A DNA stretch of 64,000 bases from Chryseobacterium indoltheticum (GTDB lineage: Bacteria; Bacteroidota; Bacteroidia; Flavobacteriales; Weeksellaceae), in NCBI RefSeq assembly GCF_003815915.1, contig NZ_CP033929.1, forward strand, positions 3,658,001-3,722,000, in the 5' to 3' direction. The notes under the pieces are model-generated. The model saw only the letters and a list, made by a program, of their open reading frames with translations, searched no databases and was not told the DNA's origin. The position numbers and the translations under genes are program-made. Below are positions 1 through 8,945 of this stretch, one piece after another (within the stretch, counting starts at the first letter, position 1; every line of letters starts with the position of its first letter).

Positions 1-491
1 GTATAGTCCATTCCTGTTCTTTCGAAGTTGTAAACAACTTTTACAGAACTTCCTTCAAATGGAACATTTTGCTCTAAAGAAAACTGGTCAGTCATAGAAT
101 TAACTACGTTTAGAGTATATCCAGCTGTATTTTGTTTTGCTTTTGTACCGTCTACAATTTTTTTGAAAGTGAAAACATCACCTTTAATATCTACCTTAAT
201 CGGCTGTATAAATTTAGGGCAAGATCCTCCGCCATTTAATGTATAAGAACCTGAGTAATTGTTTGGAATAAATCTCCAGTGACTTCCTACAAAGCATTGT
301 GCATCTGCTCCTTCGTCGAAAGGTTTAATTTTATAAGCCTTATCGTAGTCGATACTTACAATCTGCCAATCACCTTTCATTTTTAGAAATTCTGATCTTA
401 CGGCTTGTGCATTTTTAGCTTTATTCACTGTGGAACAAGACACTGCAAAAAGTGAGGTTCCCACTATACTTGCAAGTAATAGCTTTTTCAT
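1..491 (-). CDS. lipocalin-like lipoprotein, 3' part outside the window
   Basis: The start codon is at 489-491 and the frame stays open to base 1, so only about 163 N-terminal residues are visible. The protein starts MKKLLLASIVGTSLFAVSCS, a lipoprotein signal peptide with the lipobox ending at Cys19. The mature part has a basic linker followed by MKGDWQIVSIDY, which resembles the start of lipocalin-like domains in flavobacterial envelope lipoproteins. Later segments (GSHWRFIPNN, YTLNGGGSC) look like beta strands. It probably sits in a membrane leaflet facing the periplasm. The substrate is unknown. The family call rests on the motif pattern only. Confidence 0.7.
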   Translation of the reverse strand, partial: MKKLLLASIVGTSLFAVSCSTVNKAKNAQAVRSEFLKMKGDWQIVSIDYDKAYKIKPFDEGADAQCFVGSHWRFIPNNYSGSYTLNGGGSCPKFIQPIKVDIKGDVFTFKKIVDGTKAKQNTAGYTLNVVNSMTDQFSLEQNVPFEGSSVKVVYNFERTGMDY

Positions 492-555
492 ATTGTAGTT
501 TTATTATTTTAACATTAAAGATAATACAAAAAACCGTGCCAAATTTTATTTATTC

Positions 556-584
556 AAAAAAACAAGCCTGAAAAACTCAGGCTT
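556..584 (-). terminator. intrinsic terminator of the S8 protease gene
   Basis: The inverted repeat AAGCCTGA/TCAGGCTT (564-571 and 577-584) has a 5-base loop. On the minus strand it is followed by a run of T (complement of 556-562). It lies just past the protease stop codon. Confidence 0.8.
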
Positions 585-617
585 ATTTATAAATTATTTC
601 TTAAATGTATTTGATTA

Positions 618-2303
618 CTATTTCTTTACAGATTTCTTAACCGGTCTCGATTTTTTAACAGTTTTTGTTTTAACAGTATTCGATTTTCCGTCGTAGAAAT
701 TAGTATAAGCGTATTCTGCTGCTTTTTTCACATCGATTACACCGCCTGCCTGAGATTTTTCTCCGAATTCATTTTCTGTACTTGAATTGCTTGTTTTTAC
801 TAAAGCTTCAATAATCTGTGCAGGTTTAAGATTTGGCATATAAGCAAGCAATACCGCCGCTGCTCCTGCTGCTACAGGTGATGCCATAGACGTTCCTTGC
901 TGATAACTGTAATCGTTGGTAGGAATCGTAGAATAAATTTCTTCTCCCGGAGCAAATACATTCACCATTTTTTTATTGTAATTTGAGAAGCTGGCTCTCA
1001 ATTCGTTATTTCTGTTGGTACTTGCGCCTACCACCATTACATTATTCACAAAAGGTGCTTCGTCTGTAACATTTTTAAAGTTGGTAGGATAAGCCAGATG
1101 TTCCGCAACATCTTCATTTTCGTTTCCGGCAGCTTTCACTAACAAAACACCTTTATCCTGAGCGTATTGAAACGCATCCCAAACTACATTTTTACCTGGC
1201 GAAACTGGTTTTCCGAAGCTCATATTTAAAATTTTTGCTCCGTTGTCTACTGCATATCTTATCGCATTGGCAACATCTTTATCTCTTTCATCACCGTTGG
1301 GAACTGTTCTTACCGACATTATTTTTGCAACTCTTGATGCCACACCATATTGTACTTCTTTTCCTTGTGGCAGACCAGCAATAATTCCTGAAACGTGTGT
1401 TCCATGTTCTGCATCTGGGCCTTGGTAATGATTATTTCCATAAATTCTTTCAGAATAATCATTATAATTGTCGCCTACAATTTCTGCTCTAGGATCATAA
1501 TTAAGATCATATTGCTTTGCCATTGGACCAAAATGATCTAGCGCACCCTTCATTTCAGTTTTCATTAATGTTTCAATCTCAGCAGGTGTTTTTCCGGCGA
1601 ATGCAGGATCTTTGGCAACATTGGTAAGAACTTCCAATGCGACCGCTTCAAGCTGGGTTGATGGCTTTCTGTTTTTTATATTTTCAGCCGTTAATGGTTT
1701 ACCGTCTAAAACAGCTACCATTGAAGGAATAGCATCATTGATCATTGAATAACGCTGAAAACTCTGTCTTGCATCAATACTTTTTTTAGTAAAAAGCTCT
1801 TTAGACTTCATATACATGGCAAACTCTTCCGGCATTTTTGCCTGATTTGCTTTATTCTGAGTCGAATTATCTCCTTCAAAAACAGGTTTGTATTTTGCAA
1901 CAACTCTGGTAACTTCCATGTTATCAATGCCGATGTCACCATTTTTTCCACCGATAAAATTCCATCCATGAACGTCGTCTATGTATCCATTTCCGTCATC
2001 ATCTTTACCATTGTTTGGAACTTCATTAGGGTTTTTCCACATATTTTTCACCAAGCCAGGGTGATCTACCTGAACTCCGCTATCCAAAACACCAACAACT
2101 ACTGTTTTAGGTTTTAAACCTTTTGATTCTAAAAACTTGTATGCATTTTCTGTATTAACACCATAAACTTTTGTCGTCGCAAAATCTTTATGATACCAAG
2201 TCATTAAATCTTTATTTTCTTTTGGATCAACTGCAGGAGTCTGCTGAGCTGATGAATAAGTAAAGCCTGCTAAAAAAACAGCGGCTAACATTACCTTTTT
2301 CAT
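618..2303 (-). CDS. secreted S8 subtilisin-like serine peptidase
   Basis: A 561-residue protein with an N-terminal signal peptide (about residues 1-19, ending SSAQ). The subtilase triad is complete: Asp74 in VGVLDSGV, His300 in EHGTHVSGIIAG, Ser472 in GTSMASPVAAG. The oxyanion Asn is in AAGN, near 394. About 225 residues separate Asp and His, far more than in subtilisin. This insert begins with an Asp-rich, EF-hand-like stretch (DDDGNGYIDD, 101-110) that may bind calcium. The C-terminus is a Lys-rich tail of about 20 residues, not a recognisable type IX secretion domain. It is probably exported to the periplasm or beyond. Substrates cannot be told from sequence. The gene stands alone with its own terminator. 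Confidence 0.93.
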   Translation of the reverse strand: MKKVMLAAVFLAGFTYSSAQQTPAVDPKENKDLMTWYHKDFATTKVYGVNTENAYKFLESKGLKPKTVVVGVLDSGVQVDHPGLVKNMWKNPNEVPNNGKDDDGNGYIDDVHGWNFIGGKNGDIGIDNMEVTRVVAKYKPVFEGDNSTQNKANQAKMPEEFAMYMKSKELFTKKSIDARQSFQRYSMINDAIPSMVAVLDGKPLTAENIKNRKPSTQLEAVALEVLTNVAKDPAFAGKTPAEIETLMKTEMKGALDHFGPMAKQYDLNYDPRAEIVGDNYNDYSERIYGNNHYQGPDAEHGTHVSGIIAGLPQGKEVQYGVASRVAKIMSVRTVPNGDERDKDVANAIRYAVDNGAKILNMSFGKPVSPGKNVVWDAFQYAQDKGVLLVKAAGNENEDVAEHLAYPTNFKNVTDEAPFVNNVMVVGASTNRNNELRASFSNYNKKMVNVFAPGEEIYSTIPTNDYSYQQGTSMASPVAAGAAAVLLAYMPNLKPAQIIEALVKTSNSSTENEFGEKSQAGGVIDVKKAAEYAYTNFYDGKSNTVKTKTVKKSRPVKKSVKK

Positions 2304-2386
2304 ATGTAGAATTTATTTATTAATTTAATAATCATCCACAAAAGCAATATCTATCGGCATTTTACCAATTATACAGCTTTCTCTGA

Positions 2387-3001
2387 TTATAATTTTTTAA
2401 TATGTTTAATATAAGTCATCGATTCCGGGCCTTTGTTACAAATAAGATCCACAATCGACAAATCATTCAAAAATCCCATTTTATCTGAGAACGTCTGATA
2501 ATATTCATCCATCTCATATTCTGAAGGTGTTTTCGCAGAAAATTTTTCTCTAAAATTAACCTCTTCCGGATTTTTGATATATTCTTTATTCAAAGAGTAT
2601 GCCTTTTCTGTTTTTAAAATATCTAAAATAATCTTAATGCTTTTGATATTAAAATCTAATAGAAATTTTTCTTTGTTTTCGAAAAGCTTTATCAGCTTAT
2701 CTTCATAATATTCGAAATACGGAGAACTTTGATAGGCTGTTTTAATAGATTTCCAATGAAGCTTCTGCCAATCTTCGCGATAAGACATTTCAGTATTTTT
2801 AAATTCACGGCTTCCATTGTGATTGATCGGAATAATTAATGAAAGCTTTCCATTAGCACCATAAATATTGGTACGGTTTCTAAAGGTCTGCTTCGGAAAA
2901 GTTTCAAACTGTTCGAATACAACTTCATTTTCAGGATTCAAAAATTCTGAAAACCATGAAATTGGCGGTAAATAAAACACCGGTAATAATATATTCTGCA
3001 T
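2387..3001 (-). CDS. WbqC family protein
   Basis: A 204-residue protein without signal peptide or membrane segments. The opening (LLPVFYLPPISWF), the RNRTNIYGANG segment and the central DWQKLHWKSIKTAYQSSPYF stretch match the WbqC-like family as I know it. Some members sit in polysaccharide loci, but the biochemical role is unsettled. It lies downstream of lepB on the same strand, in an order (parA, parB, DUF5683, dapB, lepB, wbqC) that I believe is common in flavobacteria. The family is fairly certain and the function is not. Confidence 0.85.
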   Translation of the reverse strand: MQNILLPVFYLPPISWFSEFLNPENEVVFEQFETFPKQTFRNRTNIYGANGKLSLIIPINHNGSREFKNTEMSYREDWQKLHWKSIKTAYQSSPYFEYYEDKLIKLFENKEKFLLDFNIKSIKIILDILKTEKAYSLNKEYIKNPEEVNFREKFSAKTPSEYEMDEYYQTFSDKMGFLNDLSIVDLICNKGPESMTYIKHIKKL

Positions 3002-3015
3002 AACTATTATATAGA

Positions 3016-3047
3016 AAAATGAAGCATTTTTTCAAACACTTCATTTT
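3016..3047 (-). terminator. possible terminator or attenuator between lepB and the WbqC gene
   Basis: The inverted repeat AAAATGAAG/CTTCATTTT (3016-3024, 3039-3047) lies 20-50 bases past the lepB stop. The T tail on the minus strand is short, so termination may be partial. Confidence 0.45.
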
Positions 3048-3065
3048 ATTTATTTTTAATTTTAA

Positions 3066-4709
3066 TTATATCTCGTCTTCTTTTTTCTTCTTTCCGAATA
3101 ATTTCATAAGATATTCCCAGCCAAAGAAAAGAACAAGAATCATTGCTGCAATCCACCAATAAGAAGTTTTGTCGGCTTCTCCGGTATTGGTTGCTTTAAA
3201 CATTCTGTCCCAACGAACTTTAAATGGTGCCTGATACGATGATCCATTATCACTAAACGCCCCTTGCAAACTCATCCAAGTAAACATCGGTTTTCCAACG
3301 ATATTTTCTTCAGGAACAAAACCAAAGAATCTCGCATCAAGAGAAGCATCTCTGTTATCCCCCACCATCATATAATAATCCTGTTGGATTGTATATTGAT
3401 TCGTTTCTTTTCCATTGATGAATATTTTACCGTTTTTGTTTTCTAATGAATTATGCTCGTAATTTTTAATAATCCATTGATATTCAGGGAATGTCTGTTG
3501 GTTTATTGTAACCACATCTCCTTTTTTTGGAATTTTTAACGGACCATACTGATCCTGATTCCATCCACTGTTAATCGGAAATATAGAATTCGTAGTATCA
3601 ATTTTGGTTCTTGTCTCATCACGGTATGCAATAGCTGATTCACCTTTCGGCTGAATATGTTCCTGCATATCAATTACCTGAGGAAGTTTTTTAATTTCAG
3701 CAGCTGTCTTTGCAGTTAAGCCCTGAAAATAATATACAAATCCGCCTTTTTCATTTTGCCCTTCCTGAACAGGTAAAAATCCAAACGTGTTATATAAACT
3801 TGGAATATCTAACTGACTTCCTGTGTTTACAATATATCTGTGCTGAACTTCCTGATCTCCTAAAACAGTTTCAGGTTTTCCGTTGACGAAAAGTCTACCG
3901 TCTCTCATCTCAAAAGTATCTCCTGCAACAGCAACCAATCTTTTTACATAAGGATCTGCTCTGTCTAGTGAAGCATGCACAGAATCTCTCGGATAGTTGA
4001 AAACGACAATATCATTTCTCTGAGGCTTACTGAATTGGAAAATTCTTTCGTATGGTAATTTTATTCCTTCAACATATGATTTTGGATCATCTTTAGGATT
4101 TCCAGGTTCACCGGTATCCATTATTGTTCCCTGTAGGAAAGGAATGGCTACAGGACGCATTGGCAATCTGTAACCGTAGCTCCATTTATTTACAAAAAGG
4201 AAATCTCCAACCAGTAAAGTTCGTTCCATTGAACCGGTCGGAATCCCGAAAGGCTGTGTAACAAAAACGTGGATGATGGTTGCAAAAACTACCGCAAAAG
4301 TGATTGATCCCATAAAGGTATCTTTCTTTTTTGCGTTTTTTTCTTCTTCCGTTAAATACAAATCATTTTCATCCTCAAGCTCGGTTTCTTTAGAATAGTT
4401 TACCGTTGCCATATAGATAAACGGCAAAATTACCGTCAATAACTGATCTTTAAATAGGCTTTTCCCGAACTTTTTCATTAAATACAAATGAAAAACACTC
4501 ATCATAATAGGACCTACAATCGGTAAATATGATAAAATCGCCCACCATTTCGGGTGTTTCGTTTCTTTAAGTATAATGAAATAATTATAGAAAGGTATAA
4601 ATGCGAATAACGGACTATACCCCAATTTCTTAAACAGCTTCCAAGTGGAAAGTCCCATCAATACTGATAAAATGAGAACATAAACTGTATACGTTAAAAA
4701 ATAATTCAT
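3066..4709 (-). CDS. lepB: signal peptidase I with extra N-terminal membrane domain
   Basis: A 547-residue leader peptidase that cleaves Sec signal peptides at the inner membrane. Three or so hydrophobic segments in residues 1-105 form a DUF5684-like domain. The usual anchor segment follows (about 135-152). The catalytic Ser160 is in PTGSMERTLL and the catalytic Lys256 in YVKRLVAVAGD. The conserved box GDNRDASLDARFFGFV is near residue 450. Between Lys256 and that box lie about 190 residues, much longer than in E. coli LepB. A final hydrophobic segment is at about 523-537. The large size fits Bacteroidetes signal peptidases. dapB is upstream on the same strand. Confidence 0.95.
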   Translation of the reverse strand: MNYFLTYTVYVLILSVLMGLSTWKLFKKLGYSPLFAFIPFYNYFIILKETKHPKWWAILSYLPIVGPIMMSVFHLYLMKKFGKSLFKDQLLTVILPFIYMATVNYSKETELEDENDLYLTEEEKNAKKKDTFMGSITFAVVFATIIHVFVTQPFGIPTGSMERTLLVGDFLFVNKWSYGYRLPMRPVAIPFLQGTIMDTGEPGNPKDDPKSYVEGIKLPYERIFQFSKPQRNDIVVFNYPRDSVHASLDRADPYVKRLVAVAGDTFEMRDGRLFVNGKPETVLGDQEVQHRYIVNTGSQLDIPSLYNTFGFLPVQEGQNEKGGFVYYFQGLTAKTAAEIKKLPQVIDMQEHIQPKGESAIAYRDETRTKIDTTNSIFPINSGWNQDQYGPLKIPKKGDVVTINQQTFPEYQWIIKNYEHNSLENKNGKIFINGKETNQYTIQQDYYMMVGDNRDASLDARFFGFVPEENIVGKPMFTWMSLQGAFSDNGSSYQAPFKVRWDRMFKATNTGEADKTSYWWIAAMILVLFFGWEYLMKLFGKKKKEDEI

Positions 4710-4821
4710 AAATTTTTGTGCCTAATCTGTAATTATGATTAATGAGCAATGTGTAATAAGTAATAGATTCTTATACAAATTCTCTATTATTAGTTTGCAA
4801 TGTAGAAATTTTGTTACAAAT

Positions 4822-5523
4822 CTAGAGTCCTAAAACATCTTTCATTGTAAAGTTTCCTTTTTTATCTTTAATCCATTCAGCAGCAACTACCGCTCCCAAA
4901 GCAAAGCCGTTTCTGTTGTATGCTGTATGTTTTATTTCGATCTCGTCTACTTCACTTCTGTAATAAACAGAGTGAGTTCCCGGAACTTCATTTTCACGGA
5001 TGGCAAAAATACCCAATTGTTTTTCCTGAGTTTCTTCCAGCTTCCATGCATCAAATTTATCATTGTTCTTAATGATTCCTTCAGCAAGAGAAATTGCGGT
5101 TCCACTTGGGGCATCTAGTTTGTGAATATGATGAATCTCTTCCAGCTGACAAGAATATTCATCAACATTCTTCATCAAACCAGCTAATTTTTCATTTAAA
5201 GCAAAAAATAAATTCACCCCTAAACTAAAATTTGAACCATATAAAAACGCCGTTTCATTTTCAACAGCTAATTGTTCAACTTCAGATTTTCTTTCCAGCC
5301 AGCCTGTAGTTCCACAGATCACCGGAATTTTATTTTCAAGACAAGCTTTAATATTATCAAAAGCCACTTCAGGAAGTGAAAATTCAATCACGACATCCGG
5401 GTTGTTAAGATTTTCAGCAGTCGGAGTTTCTTTCAGTCGGGCAACAACTTCATGTCCTCTTTTTAAGGCAATCTCATCGATAATCTTCCCCATTCTTCCG
5501 TATCCAACTAATGCTATTTTCAT
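4822..5523 (-). CDS. dapB: 4-hydroxy-tetrahydrodipicolinate reductase
   Basis: Reduces HTPA to tetrahydrodipicolinate with NAD(P)H in the lysine/diaminopimelate pathway, so it supplies peptidoglycan precursors in the cytoplasm. The Rossmann motif GYGRMG is at 7-12, CGTTGW at 70-75, SNFSLGVN near 97-104, and the catalytic stretch HHIHKLDAPSGTA starts at 131. At 233 residues it is shorter than the E. coli enzyme (273), as is usual in Bacteroidetes. It lies between the DUF5683 gene and lepB on one strand with short gaps, probably in one transcript with parAB. Confidence 0.96.
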   Translation of the reverse strand: MKIALVGYGRMGKIIDEIALKRGHEVVARLKETPTAENLNNPDVVIEFSLPEVAFDNIKACLENKIPVICGTTGWLERKSEVEQLAVENETAFLYGSNFSLGVNLFFALNEKLAGLMKNVDEYSCQLEEIHHIHKLDAPSGTAISLAEGIIKNNDKFDAWKLEETQEKQLGIFAIRENEVPGTHSVYYRSEVDEIEIKHTAYNRNGFALGAVVAAEWIKDKKGNFTMKDVLGL

Positions 5524-5562
5524 AAAATTTTGAAACTTATTATCTTACTATTTATTATTTTC

Positions 5563-6207
5563 CTAGAATCTGAAACTTAAAGCCAAGCCTGTTTTCGGAG
5601 GATTTGTATTAAGATCATCATAGATTACCGCAGGAGCTAATGTTAAATCAGGATCTTTACGACCTTCATATAAATGGGCATCTACAACAGCATCTACAAT
5701 ATTTAAAATATAAATTAAACCTGTAATCGCAATTGCATAATCTCTCTGCCTCTTCACTCTGTCTTGCGCATTTCCTAACGCCACTTTATCAAGAGTTGGG
5801 TTTCTGTCTAAGAAGTCATTTTGAGCACCATTAAGTTTTGCAATATAATATTCACGATACTTTTTATATTGATTTTGGTTCCAGACTGCGATACCTACTC
5901 CGGTTCCTACTGCTCCCAAAACAACGGGAACTTTCCAGTATTTTTTATTGTAAACCTGTCCCAAACCCGGTAATACAGCAGAATATAGACCTGCTTTTGT
6001 GGGATTCAGTTTTTTTATTTTCAGAGATGCGGGTGCGTTTGCTTTTTCTATATCATCAACGACTTGAGCTTCAGCCTGAGCCTGAGGTTTTGCAGCAGGA
6101 ATAGTATCAGTCGCATAATGCTCTAATCTGATAGTATCTCTCGGATTGGTTTGTGAGAAAGCTAATCCTGATAAAAAAAGAAAAAAGGTGAAAACTATTT
6201 TTTTCAT
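5563..6207 (-). CDS. DUF5683 exported/membrane protein
   Basis: A 214-residue protein with a signal peptide (MKKIVFTFFLFLSGLAFSQ). A low-complexity segment (PAAKPQAQAEAQ) precedes the conserved region (AGLYSAVLPGLGQVYNKKYWKVPVVLGAVG), which contains a hydrophobic helix with Gly. A second hydrophobic helix is near 155-175. This matches the DUF5683 domain common in Bacteroidetes; its function is unknown. The start codon abuts the parB stop codon with no intervening base, so translation is probably coupled to parB. A link to the envelope or to chromosome segregation is only suggested by position. Confidence 0.85.
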   Translation of the reverse strand: MKKIVFTFFLFLSGLAFSQTNPRDTIRLEHYATDTIPAAKPQAQAEAQVVDDIEKANAPASLKIKKLNPTKAGLYSAVLPGLGQVYNKKYWKVPVVLGAVGTGVGIAVWNQNQYKKYREYYIAKLNGAQNDFLDRNPTLDKVALGNAQDRVKRQRDYAIAITGLIYILNIVDAVVDAHLYEGRKDPDLTLAPAVIYDDLNTNPPKTGLALSFRF

Positions 6208-7098
6208 TTATTTAATATGAGATAAAATATATTCCAGCTCATCTTCATTTTTAAAATCTAAAACAATCTTGCCTTTTTTGCCGGTACCTGTTGTTTTTAT
6301 CTCCACTTTCACATCAAGAATATCTGAAATTGCTTTCTGCGCTCTTTTATAATTATTAGAAAGCTCAGCTTTTGCTCTTTTAGCAGCCGGAGATTTTGGA
6401 TTTTTCAAAGCAGTCGCCGCTTGTTCAGACTGACGTACATTCAGTTTTTCTTTGATAATTAAATCAAATAAAACTTGCTGATGCTCTTCATTTTCAAGAC
6501 TGATGATTGCTCTTCCGTGACCGGCAGAAATTTCTCCGCTTCGGATTGCATTCTGAATATCCGGACTCAATCTCAACAATCTCATCGAATTGGTGATCGT
6601 ACTTCTGTCTTTTCCTATTCTTTGGCTTAAATTTTCCTGAGTAAGGCCGATTTCTTCCAAAAGTCTGTGATAGGTAAGCGCAATTTCGATAGCATCAAGA
6701 TCTTCACGCTGAATATTTTCCACAAGAGCCATTTCCAAAAGCTCCTGATCATTCACCAAACGAATATATGCCGGAATAGTCGTTAATCCTGCAATTTTAC
6801 TCGCTCTGAAACGTCTTTCCCCGGAAATAATCTCAAACTTCTCACCGTCTTTTCTTAACGTAATAGGCTGTATAACACCTAAGTTCGTAATCGACTGTGC
6901 AAGTTCGTTTAATGCTTTTTCATCAAAATAAGTTCTTGGCTGTGTCGGGTTCGGATAAATATCTTCAATGGAAACTTCCATGATATTTCCTACAAATTTA
7001 TCTGCTCCCTCATCAGTTGCTGTATTGACCGTAGCTTTGGATTCTGCACTTAGAATTGCTCCCAAACCACGTCCCATCGCTCTTTTTTTGTCCTTCAT
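6208..7098 (-). CDS. parB: chromosome partitioning protein ParB
   Basis: A centromere-binding CTPase of 296 residues. The N-terminus has the basic KKRAMGRGLGAIL segment that commonly contacts ParA. The ParB/Srx domain includes PNPTQPRTYFDE and the CTP-binding GERRFRASK. The helix-turn-helix follows (LTQENLSQRIGKDRSTITN). The C-terminus (VEIKTTGTGKKGKIVLDF) is the dimerisation region. It follows parA by about 60 bases on the same strand. I found no consensus parS in the window, so the cognate site is probably elsewhere. Confidence 0.96.
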   Translation of the reverse strand: MKDKKRAMGRGLGAILSAESKATVNTATDEGADKFVGNIMEVSIEDIYPNPTQPRTYFDEKALNELAQSITNLGVIQPITLRKDGEKFEIISGERRFRASKIAGLTTIPAYIRLVNDQELLEMALVENIQREDLDAIEIALTYHRLLEEIGLTQENLSQRIGKDRSTITNSMRLLRLSPDIQNAIRSGEISAGHGRAIISLENEEHQQVLFDLIIKEKLNVRQSEQAATALKNPKSPAAKRAKAELSNNYKRAQKAISDILDVKVEIKTTGTGKKGKIVLDFKNEDELEYILSHIK

Positions 7099-7158
7099 TT
7101 TTGTATAAATGATTATTGATTAATGATAATTGTTTAATTATTAAATACAAAAATCATT

Positions 7159-7932
7159 TTAATTTTTTACTAAATTTTCGTTTCTCAGCAACACTTCTTC
7201 TGCAAGCTGAATATACTGGATGGCGCCTTTACTTTCAGCATCATAATTAAGGATACTTTCACCGAAACTTGGCGCTTCACTCAATCTTACATTTCTGCTG
7301 ATGATGGTTTCAAAAACCATTTCCGGAAAGTGTGCATTTACCTCTTCCACTACCTGATTTGAAAGTCTTAAACGGCTGTCATACATCGTCAACAACAATC
7401 CTTCGATATCTAAATCTTTATTGTGAATTTTCTGAACGTTTTTAATCGTATTCAAAAGCTTACCAAGACCTTCCAAAGCAAAATATTCACACTGAATCGG
7501 GATAATCACAGAATCTGCAGCTGTTAATGCATTTACCGTAATCAAACCTAAACTCGGTGCGCAGTCGATGATGATATAATCATAATCGTCTCTCACTTCC
7601 TGCAATGCTTTTTTCAGCATATACTCACGGTTATCTTTGTCTACCAATTCAATTTCGGCAGCTACCAAATCGATATGAGAAGGTACGATATCAAGATTCG
7701 GAGTCGTTGTTTTCTGAATGCAATTTCTTGTTTCAACACTGTGCTCCAAAAGATTATAGGTAGAATACGGCACTTCTTCCACACCAAGACCGGATGTTGC
7801 ATTTGCCTGTGGATCTGCATCAATGATCAGTATTTTCTTTTCTAAAACTCCTAATGCTGCAGCTAAATTTACGGCAGTAGTAGTCTTTCCTACTCCACCT
7901 TTCTGATTAGCGATACCTATAATTTTTGCCAT
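7159..7932 (-). CDS. parA: chromosome partitioning ATPase ParA (Soj)
   Basis: A deviant Walker ATPase of 257 residues that works with ParB in segregating the replication origin. The deviant Walker A box KGGVGKTTT is at 10-18, Walker A' (IIDADPQANAT) near 38-48, and Walker B (YIIIDCAPSLG) near 118-128. The length is typical of chromosomal, not plasmid, ParA. It is the first gene of the parA-parB-DUF5683-dapB-lepB run. A possible -7 element (TATTTTTG on the minus strand, 7951-7958) lies about 20 bases upstream of the start, but no TTG sits at the right distance. Confidence 0.96.
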   Translation of the reverse strand: MAKIIGIANQKGGVGKTTTAVNLAAALGVLEKKILIIDADPQANATSGLGVEEVPYSTYNLLEHSVETRNCIQKTTTPNLDIVPSHIDLVAAEIELVDKDNREYMLKKALQEVRDDYDYIIIDCAPSLGLITVNALTAADSVIIPIQCEYFALEGLGKLLNTIKNVQKIHNKDLDIEGLLLTMYDSRLRLSNQVVEEVNAHFPEMVFETIISRNVRLSEAPSFGESILNYDAESKGAIQYIQLAEEVLLRNENLVKN

Positions 7933-8034
7933 TGCTCAAACTTTAAGCCTCAAAAATACACTTTTTTCTCTGCTCTTGGGGAATGACTAAAACGAAAATA
8001 GAGTTAAAATATTGTTAACAAGCATTTTAGACAT

Positions 8035-8072
8035 TAAAAAAATTATCCACAAAAATAAATCTTTGTGGATAA
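8035..8072 (-). terminator. terminator of the TonB-like gene whose arms are perfect DnaA-box sequences
   Basis: The perfect 11-base inverted repeat TTATCCACAAA/TTTGTGGATAA (8043-8053, 8062-8072) has an 8-base loop. On the minus strand it is followed by a T run (complement of 8035-8042), so it can end the transcript of the gene at 8097-8945. Each arm also contains the consensus DnaA box TTATCCACA, in opposite orientations. Confidence 0.75.
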
Positions 8073-8096
8073 CTATTGAGATTTGTGTTTAAGATA

Positions 8097-8945
8097 TTAA
8101 TTATCAAATTTCATTGAAATAGGAAACTTGAAATAACTTCTTACAGATTCTCCTTTTTTATTTTTACCCGGAATCCATTTTCCTTTTACCGCTTTAATGG
8201 TTCTGATTGCTTCAGCATTGAAAGAAGCATCTTTTCCGTTGGTTTTAATATCTGAAATGGTACCGTCTTTTTCTACAATAAAGGTAACCGTTGTATTTAC
8301 ACTTCCTTCATCTTCAAAAGCAGAAACATCAAATCTGTTCATCACCTTATTTCTGAAAGCATCAATCCCTCCTTCGAATTTTGCAGTTACACTTAGTTCA
8401 TTTGCATCTTTTACAGAATTATCCGGTCCTGGATCTACCGTCGGAACCACTTTTGGAGGAACAACTGTTCCCGGACCTGAGATTACACTTGTAGGCACAT
8501 TAATTCTTGGAGCAGGTGGTGCTACAAAATCATTTTTCACTCCTGCAATTGCATCTTTCGGAATATCTTTTACAATCTTACTCTCATCTGCATTTCTTGT
8601 TGGTGTTACCACTTGTGAATCGTATTGTCTCACACTTGGAGGTGGTGGCGTTACAGTTTGTGGTGGTAAAACTTCAGCAGGCGGATCATTCGGTTTATCC
8701 ACATTAATCATTACTGGTGGATCTGGAGTAAAGCTTGTATCAGTAACTTCTGCAGAATTAAACGCAGAAATAACGACCGGAATAATAGAAACCGCAGCCA
8801 ATAAACCAACACCTATAAAAAATGCTTTGGTTAAAATTCTGTCTGATTCTGTTCTTAATACATACGCACCATACGCTTTGTTACGGTTTTCGAAAAGGAT
8901 TTCGTTCAGTCGAAATTCCTGATTGTGTTCTAGGTGTTTCATCAC
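8097..8945 (-). CDS. TonB family energy transducer
   Basis: A 282-residue inner-membrane protein that probably couples the proton motive force to TonB-dependent receptors. The N-terminal cytoplasmic part contains NRNKAYGAYVLR, typical of Bacteroidetes TonB-like proteins. One membrane helix follows (about 43-62), then a Pro/Val-rich periplasmic linker (PPAEVLPPQTVTPPPPSV). The C-terminal TonB fold includes the stretch VTFIVEKDGTISDIKTNG. No ExbB or ExbD gene is adjacent, so the partner proteins are encoded elsewhere. A long open frame on the opposite strand mirrors its biased composition and is not a gene. Confidence 0.92.
   Translation of the reverse strand: MMKHLEHNQEFRLNEILFENRNKAYGAYVLRTESDRILTKAFFIGVGLLAAVSIIPVVISAFNSAEVTDTSFTPDPPVMINVDKPNDPPAEVLPPQTVTPPPPSVRQYDSQVVTPTRNADESKIVKDIPKDAIAGVKNDFVAPPAPRINVPTSVISGPGTVVPPKVVPTVDPGPDNSVKDANELSVTAKFEGGIDAFRNKVMNRFDVSAFEDEGSVNTTVTFIVEKDGTISDIKTNGKDASFNAEAIRTIKAVKGKWIPGKNKKGESVRSYFKFPISMKFDN

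Noticed and set aside
6208..8096. parS sites near parAB
   Set aside because: No sequence close to the consensus TGTTTCACGTGAAACA was found here or elsewhere in the window on reading both strands.
8197..8922. 241-residue open frame opposite the TonB-like gene
   Set aside because: It is the shadow of the Pro/Val-rich coding strand. Gly/Ser/Thr bias mirrors the sense codons, and the sense gene has clear domains.
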